Part shown: in pieces, positions 43,748 to 54,843 of the stretch
Position numbering within the stretch: position 1 is the first letter of the stretch
Layout: every line of letters begins with the position of its first letter
DNA from: Favolaschia claudopus
Lineage: Eukaryota > Basidiomycota > Agaricomycetes > Agaricales > Mycenaceae
Assembly: GCA_037176885.1 (NCBI GenBank)
Contig: JAWWNJ010000013.1
Span: 1,488,001 to 1,552,000 of the forward strand
DNA: 64,000 bases
Reading direction: 5' to 3'
The notes under the pieces: generated by a model
Seen by the model: only the letters and a program-made list of their open reading frames with translations
The model's database searches: none
Told to the model about the DNA's origin: nothing
Position numbers and translations under genes: made by a program

Positions 43748-45792
43748 ATGTCCTTTGATGCGCTGGCGAGCCTACAGAAAGAAAATGCTCGACTGCGACA
43801 GCTGCTCGCGCCCCCGAAGGTACAACCTGTCGCCTCTAATTCTGCTCCCCGCGAGCCTGCCTGCGTTTTGACCCGATTCTCCACCTAGCACTCTGCTACC
43901 TGTTTAGGACCTCTCACCATGAGCGCCCATCCAACGGTGTCTGGGGGTAGTTCAAGTTCCTCGCCACTGCACGCCGTTCCAACTGGCTCTTCTAAGGCGG
44001 CTACCGTCCCTGGTTCAAAACGTAGACGGCTAAGAAACTCCTGCGATAAATGCAAACAAAGGAAAAGTCGGTGCAACAGAACGAATCTTAAAAGTTGAAC
44101 TGACTAGTCCAAGTTCGATGCGACAGTTCTCAAATGCCGGGGAATAGGTGTGAACTTAATTCTTCGGCGAGTTCGCTGTGTAACTTGGAAATAGATGCAG
44201 CCACTGTATCGCTTTTAACACGGAATGTACTCATTCGACGACGACGACGAAGCCAACTTTACCTCCTAAAGCGCGTTCTTATTTACTTGTTGCCTTCATT
44301 TGATTTACCAGTATCAGGCGTCTGTGACTGTGGATAACTCTCCATCGCCGGTAACTATTTCGAGCTGCCTGGTAAACAGCGCCCCGCTGATCGCTGGTTA
44401 CAAGCCTTCCTCGCCCGACGCTGCTCCGGCGGTCAAACCTTCTGTACGCGGCGAAGACGAGGACGAACTGGAAAGCGAGGGACAGATGGGGCGGCAGGAC
44501 GACGATCGGCCAATGCTTCTTGAACAGATTAAACGCCTCGAGAGCGATAACGAGCGCCTGAAGCAAGGTAGTGCGCTCCAGGACCGGGACAGAGAACGCT
44601 TGGTCGCCGAGAACTATTCCCTCTCTTACAAACACTCGACGGAGAAGAGTCACTTCAGGGGCCTAAATAAAAGTCTGCAGGAGGCAAATCGGCGGCTGAT
44701 CGCTGAAAATCATGCACAGGCTCAGCAGACAGCTTCGTTTCAAGCGCATGTGGTGCACCTCATGCAGAAATGGGAGGTTGAAAAGGCGGGACTCATACGC
44801 CTGAATGACACTCTTTCCGCGAAACTCAAAGGTGTGGAAGAAAAACTAGTCCAGGCAGAGAAAACGGTGGACGATCTCAAGAGAAGGGAACTTTCTCAAA
44901 CCCCCACCCCTACCTCTACGCCCACTATGCGCGCGATGATGGGTCCTAAGGCTCGGAGTCTTCAAGAACAGATCCTAAACCCCCACAGAATGCGGCGCAC
45001 GGAGTCGCTGGGCGCTCAATCTACTCCTCAATCGACGCCGCACAGACCTGCAAGCGGAAGGGCGTCTTCTCCCATCATGCTGCTCTCTCCTCCCCCCTCG
45101 TCTTCCCCCGCGCAACCGATGAGCCCCTTGTCGCGCAAGCGTACCCGCGCTGCGTACGAGAACGGGGAAGATCAAGAGAACGTCCGTCCTGTCGGCAGAA
45201 TGGGTCCTATAGACCTTGGAGGTCCGCACAAGAGGTCTCACACCACACCCTCTGCCACGGCCTCTCTGCTACGGCAGCCCTTTATATCGTCGTTGGGCTG
45301 CATCAATGCCCAGCCACCGCACCCGCAAGAACATACTCGTCTATGGGTGCCTCAGGGCAAGCTGCGTGCCCCGAACGTTGGTGGTGCCCCTAAAAGGGTA
45401 GTACCTGACCCTCAGGCTACGGCTTCCCCAGCGCCGGCATGGCCATACCCGCCCTCTACGGCGCCCAGCGTCAATAATGCTCAAACGCCACCACCCCAGT
45501 CGCCCCAGATGAAGCTGCAACAATCCCTCCACCATACCCTGTTGTTCTCAACTCACAACCAACATTATGTCAAATGCCGTCTGTGCCCTTTGTACGTCTC
45601 CGAGGCATCCCCCTCGAACTCAAGCCCCATGCTACCCTTCTTCACAGATCGCCAAAGGCCTATGTTACAGCCAAAATCTCGCCCTGGCATCTCCTTGTCG
45701 AGCACATCAAATCCCAGCATGTGGAGGAGTACAACATCCTGCTCCGTTTGAGGCCAGAGCAACTCGGAGAATGGGAAGTGGGGAATGGTTAA
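43748..45792 (+). CDS. Coiled-coil protein with C-terminal zinc-finger-like C2H2 motif
   Basis: Proposed exons 43748-43819, 44312-45591 and 45648-45792 sum to 1497 bases, 498 residues, all in phase. Exon 1 is a short leucine-zipper-like helix (MSFDALASLQKENARLRQLL). Exon 2 has a long coiled coil (LLEQIKRLESDNERLKQGSA, ERLVAENYSLSYKHS, EANRRLIAENHAQAQQTASF), a Ser/Pro-rich middle with a KRTRAAYENGEDQENVRPVG stretch, and a Gln/Pro-rich end. Across the last intron a C2H2-like motif forms: VKCRLCPLSPKAY then WHLLVEHIKSQHVEEY, that is CxxC with HxxxxH. The first intron (43820-44311) is 492 bases, ten times the local norm, and contains a separate zinc-cluster reading frame. An alternative, fusing that frame to exon 2, would need a 23-base or a weak-donor intron. 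Function unknown; nuclear location is plausible. Confidence 0.6.
43919..44303 (+). pseudogene. Truncated Zn2Cys6 DNA-binding-domain gene inside an intron
   Basis: Three exons (43919-44066, 44114-44147, 44195-44303) splice in phase to 96 residues and a stop. After a Ser-rich start, the basic patch KRRRLRNS leads into a complete cluster: C-DK-C-KQRKIR-C-DSSQMPGNR-C-SH-C-IAFNTE-C-TH, the spacing of real Zn2Cys6 regulators. The chain then ends KPTLPPKARSYLLVAFI, where family members would go on to a coiled coil and the fungal TF domain. Introns are kept, so the copy arose at DNA level. It could still make a DNA-binding peptide without an effector domain, or be a relic. It lies wholly in the proposed first intron of the coiled-coil gene, same strand. 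Confidence 0.55.
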
Positions 45793-46303
45793 CCTCGTCG
45801 CGAGCGTAGTTGGGGTGGGAATCTGGAGTTTTACTTGTCTTTGGTATGAAATATCGATTTAAGTCCTCGCATTCTAGGCTAAAGTCATCTGCAATTAGAG
45901 CCATCCACCTACCAGAACGTAGCACCAGTCGCTGAAAATCCAGAGGCGGGAACGGCTGGAGCTGCCCTGCATGTCGGAGGATCTTCGCGAGCGCCGCTCG
46001 CGCATCTTGCGCTGGTGTGGACAACGATTCCATATTGGTCTGTTCGCCCTGGTTTGGAAGAATCCAGAGCTCGAAGCGACGTTCATGTAAAAAAACGATC
46101 CCTTAATTTCTGCCCCCGTACATAACAAATAAAACGAGACCATACTCATACACGCCTAGGTGAATAAACGGGTTTCGTGTAATCGTCAGCCCTCATCCGC
46201 TTTCATGGAGACATGAACCAACACGGACGACATACACACCTTAATTCCACGTCGCCTACAATACTATCCCCAGATACGCATTGTGTTTGTAGTTCACTTC
46301 CAT
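45793..46303. other. Intergenic region between two convergent genes, possible small frame
   Basis: About 510 bp. A minus-strand frame starting at 46033 reads MESLSTPAQDARAALAKILR then HAGQLQPFPPLDFQRLVLRS, followed by a donor-like GTAGGTGG. It could be a short exon, but no partner exon or stop can be placed and it would run into the 3' end of the coiled-coil gene. Left unassigned. Confidence 0.3.
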
Positions 46304-47692
46304 TTACTTCCTCCCCTTCTTCTCCTTCTCCTTGGCCGCATCGCGCTCCTCCTTCTCCTTCTTCGCCTTCTCCTTGGCGGCCTCTGCCTTGGCGAGCTCG
46401 TGCGCGGCGTCATTGAGGCCGAGGCGGTTGCGCGCGATCTATGTGCGGAGCAGGAGAGTTAGTTTGTGGAGGTGAGAAGGGGAGGAAGAGGGGAACGAAG
46501 GAGAAGAATGGTCGGGGGGAGAGGCAAGTAGCCACGGTGATGAGATGGGGAAGCTTTAGTTTGTAGTCTATACGGTGAAGTAGGTAAAACAGAAATTGGA
46601 CGCGTTGGAGCGGGGACACGGCCCAATGGTGCCAGAGCGTGCGTAGGGAAAGCGAAAGGCAAATGTGCAGATGTAGGTGCATGATTTGCACGGGGAAGGA
46701 TAGAAAAAAGCGAATCCGCACCTCGAATGCGTAGAACTGTGGTTACGGGATCGATGCAATTAGAAAATGCGTCTGGTTAGATTGGTGGTGGGACGAGACA
46801 TACCTGTATCCGGGTCACTGTATGTTGCTCGTGAGCGCGCGGATGAGAGGGATCGGAGAAGATGAAGCTGAGGCCGAATCCAAAGACGCACCGAAGATAG
46901 TATTCCTCTCGCCATACTCCTGCCGCGCGTCCGTCCGAATGAGAGACCCAAAGTTGTATTCCTTGACCTTCTTTCGGTAACTACATATAATTGGCCAGTC
47001 AGTCAGTTACTGAGCGGGAATGGGAGGTGGATAGCCAAACGCACGACTCAATGAATGCCCTCCACCGCTCCTTACCCTCCGCGCTCTTCATCCAATCCTC
47101 ATCGAGTGTGATGAGTTTGGCATAGTCGTTCTCTGCGAGCTCGGGGAACGTTTTGAGGGTGTCTTCGTGAATCTCGTCGTCGATTCTACGTGCGAGGTGA
47201 TAGTCGGTCGGTGGTTGTCTGAGCGCTAAACATAACGAGAACGCACTTGGTGAGCTTCAGCTCCCGCGGAGGCACTTTTTCGAGCAGGTTCCAATATGTC
47301 TGTCCCACAGAGGCAGAAGTTGCATAGTCAAAGTGGATGTGGAGACGCCAGAGGATGAACAGGTCGAATAGTTGAGGTTGAGATTGAATTGAAAGAGCGA
47401 ATGAACACGTCCAGTCAGTCGGCATGAATTGACCGCAGAAACCACAAACGCACCTGCGCCTGCTCGACGGCTTTGACCGCGAATCTATTTCGTCGTGTCA
47501 TCAACAATACCGTCCATGTAGCGGCAAGCAAGCAAGACAACTGCAGCAGAAGACGTACTGTTTCTCGATCTATTCATCCCATCCAATCAGTTCATTCTCT
47601 AATGGTCTCATTCCACGAGCAAATGACACCACACGAACCTCGATGGCGTTCTGCGCTTGGTTGGGGTCAAATGGTTTGCTCGGTGTCGCCAT
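46304..47692 (-). CDS. PBDC1: PBDC1 homolog (polysaccharide biosynthesis domain-containing protein 1; yeast Ypl225w-like)
   Basis: Small cytosolic protein conserved across eukaryotes; the yeast homolog is a chaperone for folding of translation factor eEF1A. About seven exons join: MATPSKPFDPNQAQNAIE, IEKQFAVKAVEQAQ, TYWNLLEKVPPRELKLTK, IDDEIHEDTLKTFPELAEND, YAKLITLDEDWMKSAEGKER, WRAFIESCYRKKVKEYNFGS and LIRTDARQEYGERNTIF, then TRIQ, FYAFE and IARNRLGLNDAAHEL. The tail is a charged helix (AKAEAAKEKAKKEKEERDAA). All the family blocks are present in order. The name is historical; no sugar chemistry is implied. Start 47692. Confidence 0.9.
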
Positions 47693-47982
47693 TTGGGTTC
47701 TCGATTTGACACGATTCAGAATCACTGAATACTTGAGATTCGAGTCTGCTGGCCCAAGCTTGGTACAAAACCTGAAAGCGTCGGGGGAGGCGAACGAGAG
47801 AGAAACAAGGAGCGTGGGTGTGTGCGCTGGCCAAGTAAGGTGACTGGTCAGGTTGGCTGGGTACTGCCCAAGTCCGTGGTAGCAGTTGTTCCGGCGTCCG
47901 GGGAAACTGATGCCGCCATATGGGTGCCTGTCTCCGCCTCGTACCCGACTATACTGCATACAGAAATCACTTGTAGAGGAGG

Positions 47983-48097
47983 ATGGCAATGCAATAACAA
48001 GCTGACAAGTCACTCGACCTACTCGACCTAGATACATAATCCTTTGCTACAGTAATGCCTGCAGCTGAATCAAAAAACCTCACCCATCCCCAGCACC
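47983..48097. repeat. Partial copy of the 3' end of the mucin-like gene
   Basis: Matches 51803-51960: ...GCAATAACAA..TGACAAGT.ACTCGACCTA...ATACATAAT, CCTTTGCTA, GCTGAATCAAA and CCCATCCCCAGCA are shared in the same order and orientation, with deletions. It covers the 3' untranslated part and the last codons, without a gene. Confidence 0.7.
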
Positions 48098-48157
48098 AGT
48101 ACATAAAAAGTCCTTAAAAAGTATGTGGTAATTTGTGAAAATTGAAGCCACAAGTTC

Positions 48158-50512
48158 TCAAATGCCTTGTCCGGCGCGTCTCAACGCCTTCGACACAATC
48201 TGCGATAGGTGTCGCGCTGCCGCAGAAAGCTCTTCCTCCCGAGTTCTCTTCGCCTTCAACAAGCTCAACAAGCTAGCCACGGCCGGTCTCTGTGTCACAT
48301 TGCCCTGAGTGTTTGGGAATAGCTGGGCATCGGAATCGACGGGGCAAATTGTGTCCGGCGCGGGGAGCGTCCCATTGATGAAGTACGAAGCGACATGAGA
48401 CATAGTGCAGGTTGACGGTGCGGCAATCGAGCAGTGCTGTTGTAAATCGGTGAGCTCAGACAAGGGAAGGCTAGGATACATGTACGCACCCCTGGGCTAT
48501 CTTGCGTGAGAAGTTGAGAACCAGGGAATGCTTTGGACACTTTTGCTGCGCTGCATCACGGTCAATTTGGAACGTAGATATAAGAGAAGAAAGAGATTCT
48601 CACTTAGCGAGAGGAGTGATGGGATCTTCCAGACAAATCAGTATGAGCGAAAGTTAGCAGTGCCCAGAATCCGGACAGACCTGCAGTGTTGCCGATAACA
48701 AGAAGGGGAAAGCTGGTATTCGCCGTGAAGGAAACTGAATCAAAGGAGGTCAATCTCTGAACGAGTGAGAACTCCAAACCATACGTTTCTTGCGATTGTA
48801 ATTCTTCAGGTATTCAGGCCACCCGCTATCAAAATCATCAGTGAATGTATGTACCACGAGTGTAAAAAATGTTTGCTTACACACAGTACATCCGAACCGA
48901 CCAAACATCACACCACGGCGAAGAGGCACAAAGCTGGTCATAGTGTGCCTTCACATCGTCAAAATCTGCGCTGACAGTTTCTCCGTCGTTGCATCCCACC
49001 GCGAGCTGGCCATCCTCCACGTTGAGGAATTCATCCTGGGCCGCCTCAGACGCATTTGCGGGGCAATGGTAAGGCGGCAAGTATAACCCGGTGCCAACAC
49101 TCATTTCGTACAGAGTAGCGGCGTTTCCGAGAGAAAGATCGTGTAAGGCGGAAGCCAATTGTTGGAATCCTGGGTAAGGGTCGTACAACGCGCTGGCGAT
49201 TGTTCGTCGGAGGAGGGAGTAGTCGACGACATTGTAGGATGGTGTTAATGCAGAGAGGCTCAAAACGACCGGAATAGGACGCGTTTTCAGTTGTTAAGAG
49301 ACAGCGTCTACTTTGGCTTGAATCGCAGAGGGAGTTGATTCGTAGAGTGCGCATGCATCCGGCCCTGCAGCGACGCAACCATTCAGGAAGGTATTCCATG
49401 TCTTTTCTCTATCTTGAAGGTTGTTCATCCAGGAGGCTGGTGAGATCTGGATCGGTATTTCGGCTTAGAAAGATCGCAGAGGTATGCGTACTGGAATAAT
49501 AATCCGCAGGATCCGTAACACCGTCGATGACCAAGCGTTCGACTTTATCCTACCAGCAGGTCGAATGTCAAGTCGTGAGATGACTGGGCGAGACTTACAG
49601 GGAACATTTCAGCAAAAGTCGTCCCCAGGACAGTGCCATATCTATAACCAATTGAGCGTCTAACAACTTGATAAGGGGACTCGAAGCGACTCACGAAAAT
49701 CCCCAGTACTGGATCTTTTCCCTCCCATGCGCTTGAACAATCTTCAGCATATCGCGTGCAGTCGACTCGGTGTTGATAAATCGCAAGCTGCCGTCATCGC
49801 GAGCTTGTATGAGTGAAGCTTGCAAAATATAATTAGCGTAAGTCCGCCCGAATGCGTCTTCAGAGGCGTTCAACGACATGAGAGACGAAGGATATTGTTC
49901 GCGTTCAGCTTCGGATGCGAAGAAAGAAGCGCGAGGGATGGAACGACTTATGCCTATGAAGATTTTTGATCAGGGAAAGAAGGGCTTCTCAAAGGAAGAG
50001 AGAGATCGTCACCTCGAGGATCAAAACCAACTAAATCAAACTGAGGACCAAGAAAGTCACGCGCCGACGGGCCCAAAGCCAGCATCAGATCTACACCCGA
50101 TCCTCCTGGACCGCCGGGATTGAACAGGATCGGTCCGCGATATTCAGAAGAATTTGTTGGGACAACAGCGGGTAGACGCATGAGTGCAATGGCGGCGGTT
50201 CGGGCAGAGGGATTGCTGTAATCCAGTGGAACCTAGATACATCGAAATTGTTAGTGAAAATGTATGTTCATGCGATGAGCGGAGAGGCGGTCATACCGTT
50301 AGGCGCGCGCATTCGAAATTCGCGTTGCACGGCGCCCATGTCAATTTCTCGGAAGGTTCGATCTTAACCCCGGTATCCGTTAGTCAGCGGTTCGTTTCTT
50401 CGAAGGATAAAGTGAACAAAAAACAGACCTTGTTCCAGTCGAACGTATCTTGCGCCAGAACATGTGGGCTGAACGCAAAAACGCAAAGAAAGGGGAGAAG
50501 TAAATGAGACAT
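48158..50512 (-). CDS. Secreted S33 serine peptidase, tripeptidyl/prolyl aminopeptidase-like alpha/beta hydrolase
   Basis: Extracellular exopeptidase of the TAP family. Signal peptide MSHLLLPFLCVFAFSPHVLA. Oxyanion block GPILFNPGGPGGSGVDLMLA; FDLVGFDPRG. The nucleophile elbow YWGFSYGTVLG (GxSxG) is split by an intron near 49690. The Asp lies in LLVIGNTADPITPLA; the Asp codon is created across the intron at about 48630-48680. The His is in GHCSIAAPSTC, again at an exon junction, followed by HVASYFINGTLPAPDTIC typical of the TAP C-terminal domain. All three catalytic residues are therefore present. About nine exons. Cysteines are frequent, as expected outside the cell. Start 50512; neighbours are PBDC1 and the mucin-like gene, unrelated in role. 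Confidence 0.85.
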
Positions 50513-51911
50513 TGAGAGGGAAGTTGAATGCAAGAAGTCAAGCGGAAGGATGAACCCATAACCTCCGAAGCTTCGTATTTTATAAGGGCGGAACTACCAA
50601 TCCGTGTTTTGTCGCATAGAGTCGTGACTATCCAAGGTGGGGGTTCGAAACGCCGTTAGACATCGGGCTGCAGATTTTCGCTCAGAGTGATTACTGTGAT
50701 TCTGTAACACTGAGTACTGAGCGGTCAATATAATATTCGGCACCTAATATTCCGAGAGCGACAGAGAATCGGCGTACAGGTGGAAGATTAGTCTCTCTAG
50801 ACAGACGCTTCAATTCTTCTTAGCTCACAAGTTCGCTGAATTAACGTGGAAGATTCGCTGCGCCGCGCGGCGCAGGAGGTATGAAGACTGTCGAATTGTC
50901 GATGCACACAGTGGCACAGGCCTAGTCCGCAATTCATCGGACTGCATTCCTGGGGGACTGCGGCCTGGGTCGAATGGTCAACGGAACGCGTTGCGGTGAA
51001 TGTTAGCGGAACGCGTTGCGGCGTAGTCTCGTAAACAAGACTTTATAAACTTTTTTGAAGACAGTCGTTCAAACGTATATAAAGTCTTGGATCTATGAGG
51101 GGGGTCCGTGGAGAAGCGTCAATTGATGGCTCGGCTTGATCACGGCATCCATTCTAGGAAAGTCGCTACGATGGCCATCACCTGCCATCACACAGTGAAA
51201 GCTTTGCGCGCCCGCGTTGAGCTCAATGGCAAAGTTCACCTCTAAAACTGAGCTGTATCAAGGTAGATTGTATTTCTGAAGTAAACCCGCACAATATCTT
51301 GCTGTTTATCCGCCGACAGCTTGTAAATCGGGTAAAAACATGTTTTCACTAACAATGAAAGAAAATTCGACCTCAAACCGCTGTTGAAACGAGATTGTTT
51401 ACCTCAGAGTATGCATACAGTACCTCTGACATATTTCTGAGGCTCAGAGGGTTACAAGGATGCTCAGAGGTATCGAAAGTAGGAGCAGTTGCCTGATTTA
51501 GCAGAGTTTCCCAATTTGGATGAGTTTCCAAATGGAGTGAGTTTCAGACTCCGCCAGTGATCTTGTCGCTTCTCCACGGGACCCCTTAACAAATCCGTGA
51601 CTAGTTGCGGCGGTGGATGTGAATATTCACGACTCCAAGGCACTTATTAGGGTTAGGGTCAATTTCGCCACTTCAAATTCGGTACGTTGACTGGGTGCTA
51701 CGTGGTGCATACTTAGAGGCCAGCGGTATCCAGCGGTGGGGAAACGGTATACAGAGTTCATTTGGCGAAGGATACAATTGAAGCCAACGAACTCCTACAT
51801 ACATAGATAGCAATAACAACTTGACAAGTTACTCGACCTATACATAATTCTGCAAATACACAGAGAGAATAATGATACTATCCTTTGCTAGTGTCTGGAG
51901 CTGAAGCTGAA
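50513..51911. other. Intergenic region with a MITE-like element
   Basis: About 1.4 kb. GAACGCGTTGCGG occurs twice near 50983 and 51009. The inverted-repeat element 51098-51591 fills the middle. No gene is seen. The end holds the 3' untranslated region of the mucin-like gene. Confidence 0.5.
51098..51591. mobile_element. MITE-like element with terminal inverted repeats of about 20 bp
   Basis: The left end GGGGTCC-GTGGAGAAGCG near 51102 is mirrored at the right end by CGCTTCTCCACGGGACCCC near 51570-51588; one C is missing on the left. The element is about 490 bp, AT-leaning inside, without a reading frame, and has several CTCAGAGG/CCTCTGA repeats at 51403-51475. A target-site duplication is not clear. 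This suits a small non-autonomous DNA transposon, but only one copy is seen here. Confidence 0.5.
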
Positions 51912-53694
51912 TCAAATAGCCCACGACGCATTCCCGTTAGCATACCCATCCCCAGCATGAACCTCAGCCATCTCGGGCGCAGCACTCGTATTAGACGTAC
52001 TCCGCGTCCGATGAATCCACGGTAACGAGTAGTTCGGCCTGGGGATCGGATTCGTGGCTGGTGCTGCTAATGGTGGAGAGGGTTTCGGGGAAGGCTTCCC
52101 ACCACTTGACACCGGGGAGGGAGGCAGAGTAGCTGTAAGAGCAGCAGCCGCCCCACTCCCCATCGAACTCTGCGTCGGCGGCCGACTGAACTCACTCATC
52201 GACGGCACAGGCGTATTCGCCTCCGCTACAGGCGCCAGCGTCGTCAACAACCCGCGTGACGCCATCGATGGGCGGCCACTGCGCCGCAGGCGACGCATGA
52301 AGCCTTTGGCGCTGATGACCGGGGCTGCGTTGGGAGTGGAAGAGGAGGGAGCGGCGGTGGAGGGAGGGAGGGCGTAGAATTCAGGTGCTAGTGGGTCGTC
52401 AGAGATTGGTAGTGGAGGTGAGTGCGATGACGAGGCAGCGGGTGGAGGCGGCGTGGGCGCTGCGGGCACAGCGCCCCATGTATCCGTGTCGTAGTGTTCA
52501 TGTTCATCGTTATGCATGCCGTCGTAGGCGGCCCCACCAAGATCAGGCAAAGACTGGATGGACACCGGACGAACGAAGTCCGCATGGCCACTCCGCCTGC
52601 GCGATTGCCGTCTCGTCACAGGAGAGTACGCGTCGGGAAGTTCGTCGTCTCGTTGAATCAGAGGCGGTGAGATCCACGACTTTTGCACTGTTTGCGAGTC
52701 GCGCCGACGTCGACACAGGCATAGAGCCAGTAAGACGCCGACAAATGTGACAGCGACTGCTGCGAGTGTTACGCCGACAATGGCGCCTGTGTTGTGTGCA
52801 AATCTAAGGTAAGAAGACGTGAGTGAGAAGAGGTTTCGGCTGACATATAAGGTAAACCTACGTTCGAGATGAGGAGGAAGAGGTACTAGGTGTCACAAAT
52901 GCAGGTACAGTACTGCCAGATCCGGTCGGTGCAAAGGAACCGGTGGGGTCACCTGGCGCCGTCGAGGATGAAGACGAAGATGGATTTGGTGGCGCAAAAC
53001 CGGGTACAACACTAGATCCTATTGACGAACTGCCGGGACCTGTTCCAGGTCGCACACTGAACGAAACTGCATTCGAGGAGTCAGTCGCCGGAGAGCGGGA
53101 TATTGTGGACCCGCTGAAAGTGACAGTCGCACTGAGTGGCCCAAAAACTATATCAGAAGGACGCGGTAGTACGGGCGGTGCGGAATCTGACTGAGTGGAT
53201 TCCGAATCGGAAGACAGTCCCTGAACCGAGTGCGCGTTGGGTCGCGAGAACCCCGTAGACGTGGATAAAGAAGCGCTGGAGGAGAACGTGGGTATTGCCG
53301 GGGCAGCAGAACCAGCCGGAGAAAACGGTCCCAGAACAATGCCTATGCTTGTTGACGTTAAAATGCGTTGTGAGGATGCCTCCGGCGAAGAGGAGAGAGC
53401 CGGAATCGCGTTCCCGTAGATTGGCACTCGTCTGACTGACGCCGAGGCAGATTCAGAGGCAGACGCAAACGCGGAGGTTGACACCGAAGCCAAAGTAAGA
53501 TCCAGCTCGGACTGGAAAACGGACATGGTCGGTTCCTCGCAAGGCAGAGCACTTGTAGGGGCATGAAATGACGTCGAGGCTTCGCCCAACGCTGAAGATG
53601 GCGCGCCAGAACCATTGGCGCTGTCCTAGAGTCAATAACACAAGAATTAAAACTAGAAAGGCTACATCGAACTTACACTTCGTCCCTCCGCCAT
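51912..53694 (-). CDS. Mucin-like Ser/Thr-rich single-pass membrane protein
   Basis: Three exons. The first is tiny (MAEGRS, 53694 to 53677). The second gives a Ser/Thr/Pro-rich ectodomain of about 250 residues (STSAFASASESASASVRRVP, SSSASLSTSTGFSRPNAHSV, NPSSSSSSTAPGDPTGSFAP), suited to heavy O-mannosylation. One helix follows: GAIVGVTLAAVAVTFVGVLL then ALCLCRRRR. The cytosolic tail of about 270 residues has acidic and Pro-rich parts (NDEHEHYDTDTW, AAPTPPPPAASSSH) and ends GYANGNASWAI. This architecture is found in fungal wall sensors and in many basidiomycete orphan proteins. There is no obvious signal peptide, so orientation rests on the positive cluster after the helix. Its 3' end is copied at 47983-48097. 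Confidence 0.72.
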
Positions 53695-54205
53695 ACTCCG
53701 TATTGTGCGTCCAATCTCCTCCTCCGAAATTCGGGAGTGCCAGAGCCCTGAGCTGTCACGCGGCTGCCCTCCGCAACAGTGAACGTTGGCGACATTGGCG
53801 GCGAGAGGCCTTTGCCAGTGGGATGGACGTTAGAGTCAAGACCAAGAGCCGTATGTCAAACGAAGGGGAAGCGTTCGGTAAAAGGCTATGAGTACCCCGC
53901 AGAATAACATGTTCCCAACGTGGAGAGCATATTGCGACACAGTTGCGAGCATGTAGATAGCTCGCGTAGCATCGGGTCAACAGCAACTCATCAATCGCAT
54001 CAATCCAAACTGTCAATTCACACGTGGAATCAGTTGACGATCCCGGGGAGCCGTGATCCGGGCCACGCGAGAGTTGAACTTTGGTTCAACTTTAGTCTAG
54101 GGTCTTCGAGGGTTCATCTCTGAGAGTTTTCGAGGATAGAGCCACCCGCAAGCGAGTCACAAAGTTTTCTTTAGCAAATATGGCCGCATTTTTACTAAAA
54201 TAAGT
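53695..54205. other. Intergenic region, no gene seen
   Basis: About 510 bp; promoter of the mucin-like gene on one side and the 3' end of the small secreted protein gene on the other. A near-repeat of GGTTCAACTTTAG/CGAGGGTT lies around 54070-54135. Confidence 0.4.
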
Positions 54206-54778
54206 TCAAACGTCGCGGCCAGGAATATTGACCCAGATGAAGGTCTCGTTGTGAACGTTCGGAACGACGACTTCAAGAGTGGTGGTATCATATTGAAAGA
54301 TTTGAGCAGCTGCCCCAGCCATTGAGCAAAATTTATGTCACGAAAACAGAGACAAGAGCTCACTGTAGAGAGACCCATTCTGGAAGAAAGGATATTGCAA
54401 TACGTATGTGGCGGGGATCTCATCCATGTCATTCATATTCAGGACAACAGGCCCCTCCCATCTGAAAGTTAGATCGTCAATATAAATTGGTTATCTACAT
54501 TTTGCATGACTAGACGTACCCCTCAGATGTCACCTTGGCTGGAATGGCTGCGCCGGTGCGCAGGACGCCCATTCCAAAGAGGTTGCTCGCAGGGACGATG
54601 GAGTCGCTGTTTAACATGATCAGAAACGGCGCATGCATGGTAACGAGTATAATTCCAACCTGTAATCGAAGGTGACGTTAAGCCCGTTGTGCAAGACTAA
54701 GTCGGGGATCATGGTAGCGGAGACCATTGACAAGGTCGCAAGAACTGCGGCGACGCTGCGTTTGAACATGGGAAACAT
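54206..54778 (-). CDS. Small secreted protein, unknown function
   Basis: Four exons give about 130 residues. Signal peptide KRSVAAVLATLSMVSAT after MFPMF. The mature chain reads MIPDLVLHNGLNVTFDYSDS, IVPASNLFGMGVLRTGAAIP, then WEGPVVLNMNDMDEIPATYV, LQYPFFQNGSLYTAQIFQYD and TTTLEVVVPNVHNETFIWVN, ending IPGRDV. It has no cysteine after the signal peptide, several N-glycosylation sites (NVT, NGS, NET) and a beta-strand pattern. I do not recognise a family. The start at 54778 is preferred over 54820 because the signal peptide follows directly and a TATA box lies about 55 bp upstream. Size and secretion would fit an effector-like or wall protein, which is only inference. Confidence 0.65.
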
Positions 54779-54833
54779 CGTCAACTGCGAGGAGGGAAAG
54801 TGAAGATTCTGAAGATGCATTCAAATCGAAGTA

Positions 54834-54843
54834 CCTTTTATAC
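54834..54843 (-). promoter_or_regulatory. TATA box of the small secreted protein gene
   Basis: On the minus strand AGTATAAAAGG lies about 58 bp before the start codon at 54778, the same spacing as at the M35 gene. Confidence 0.55.
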
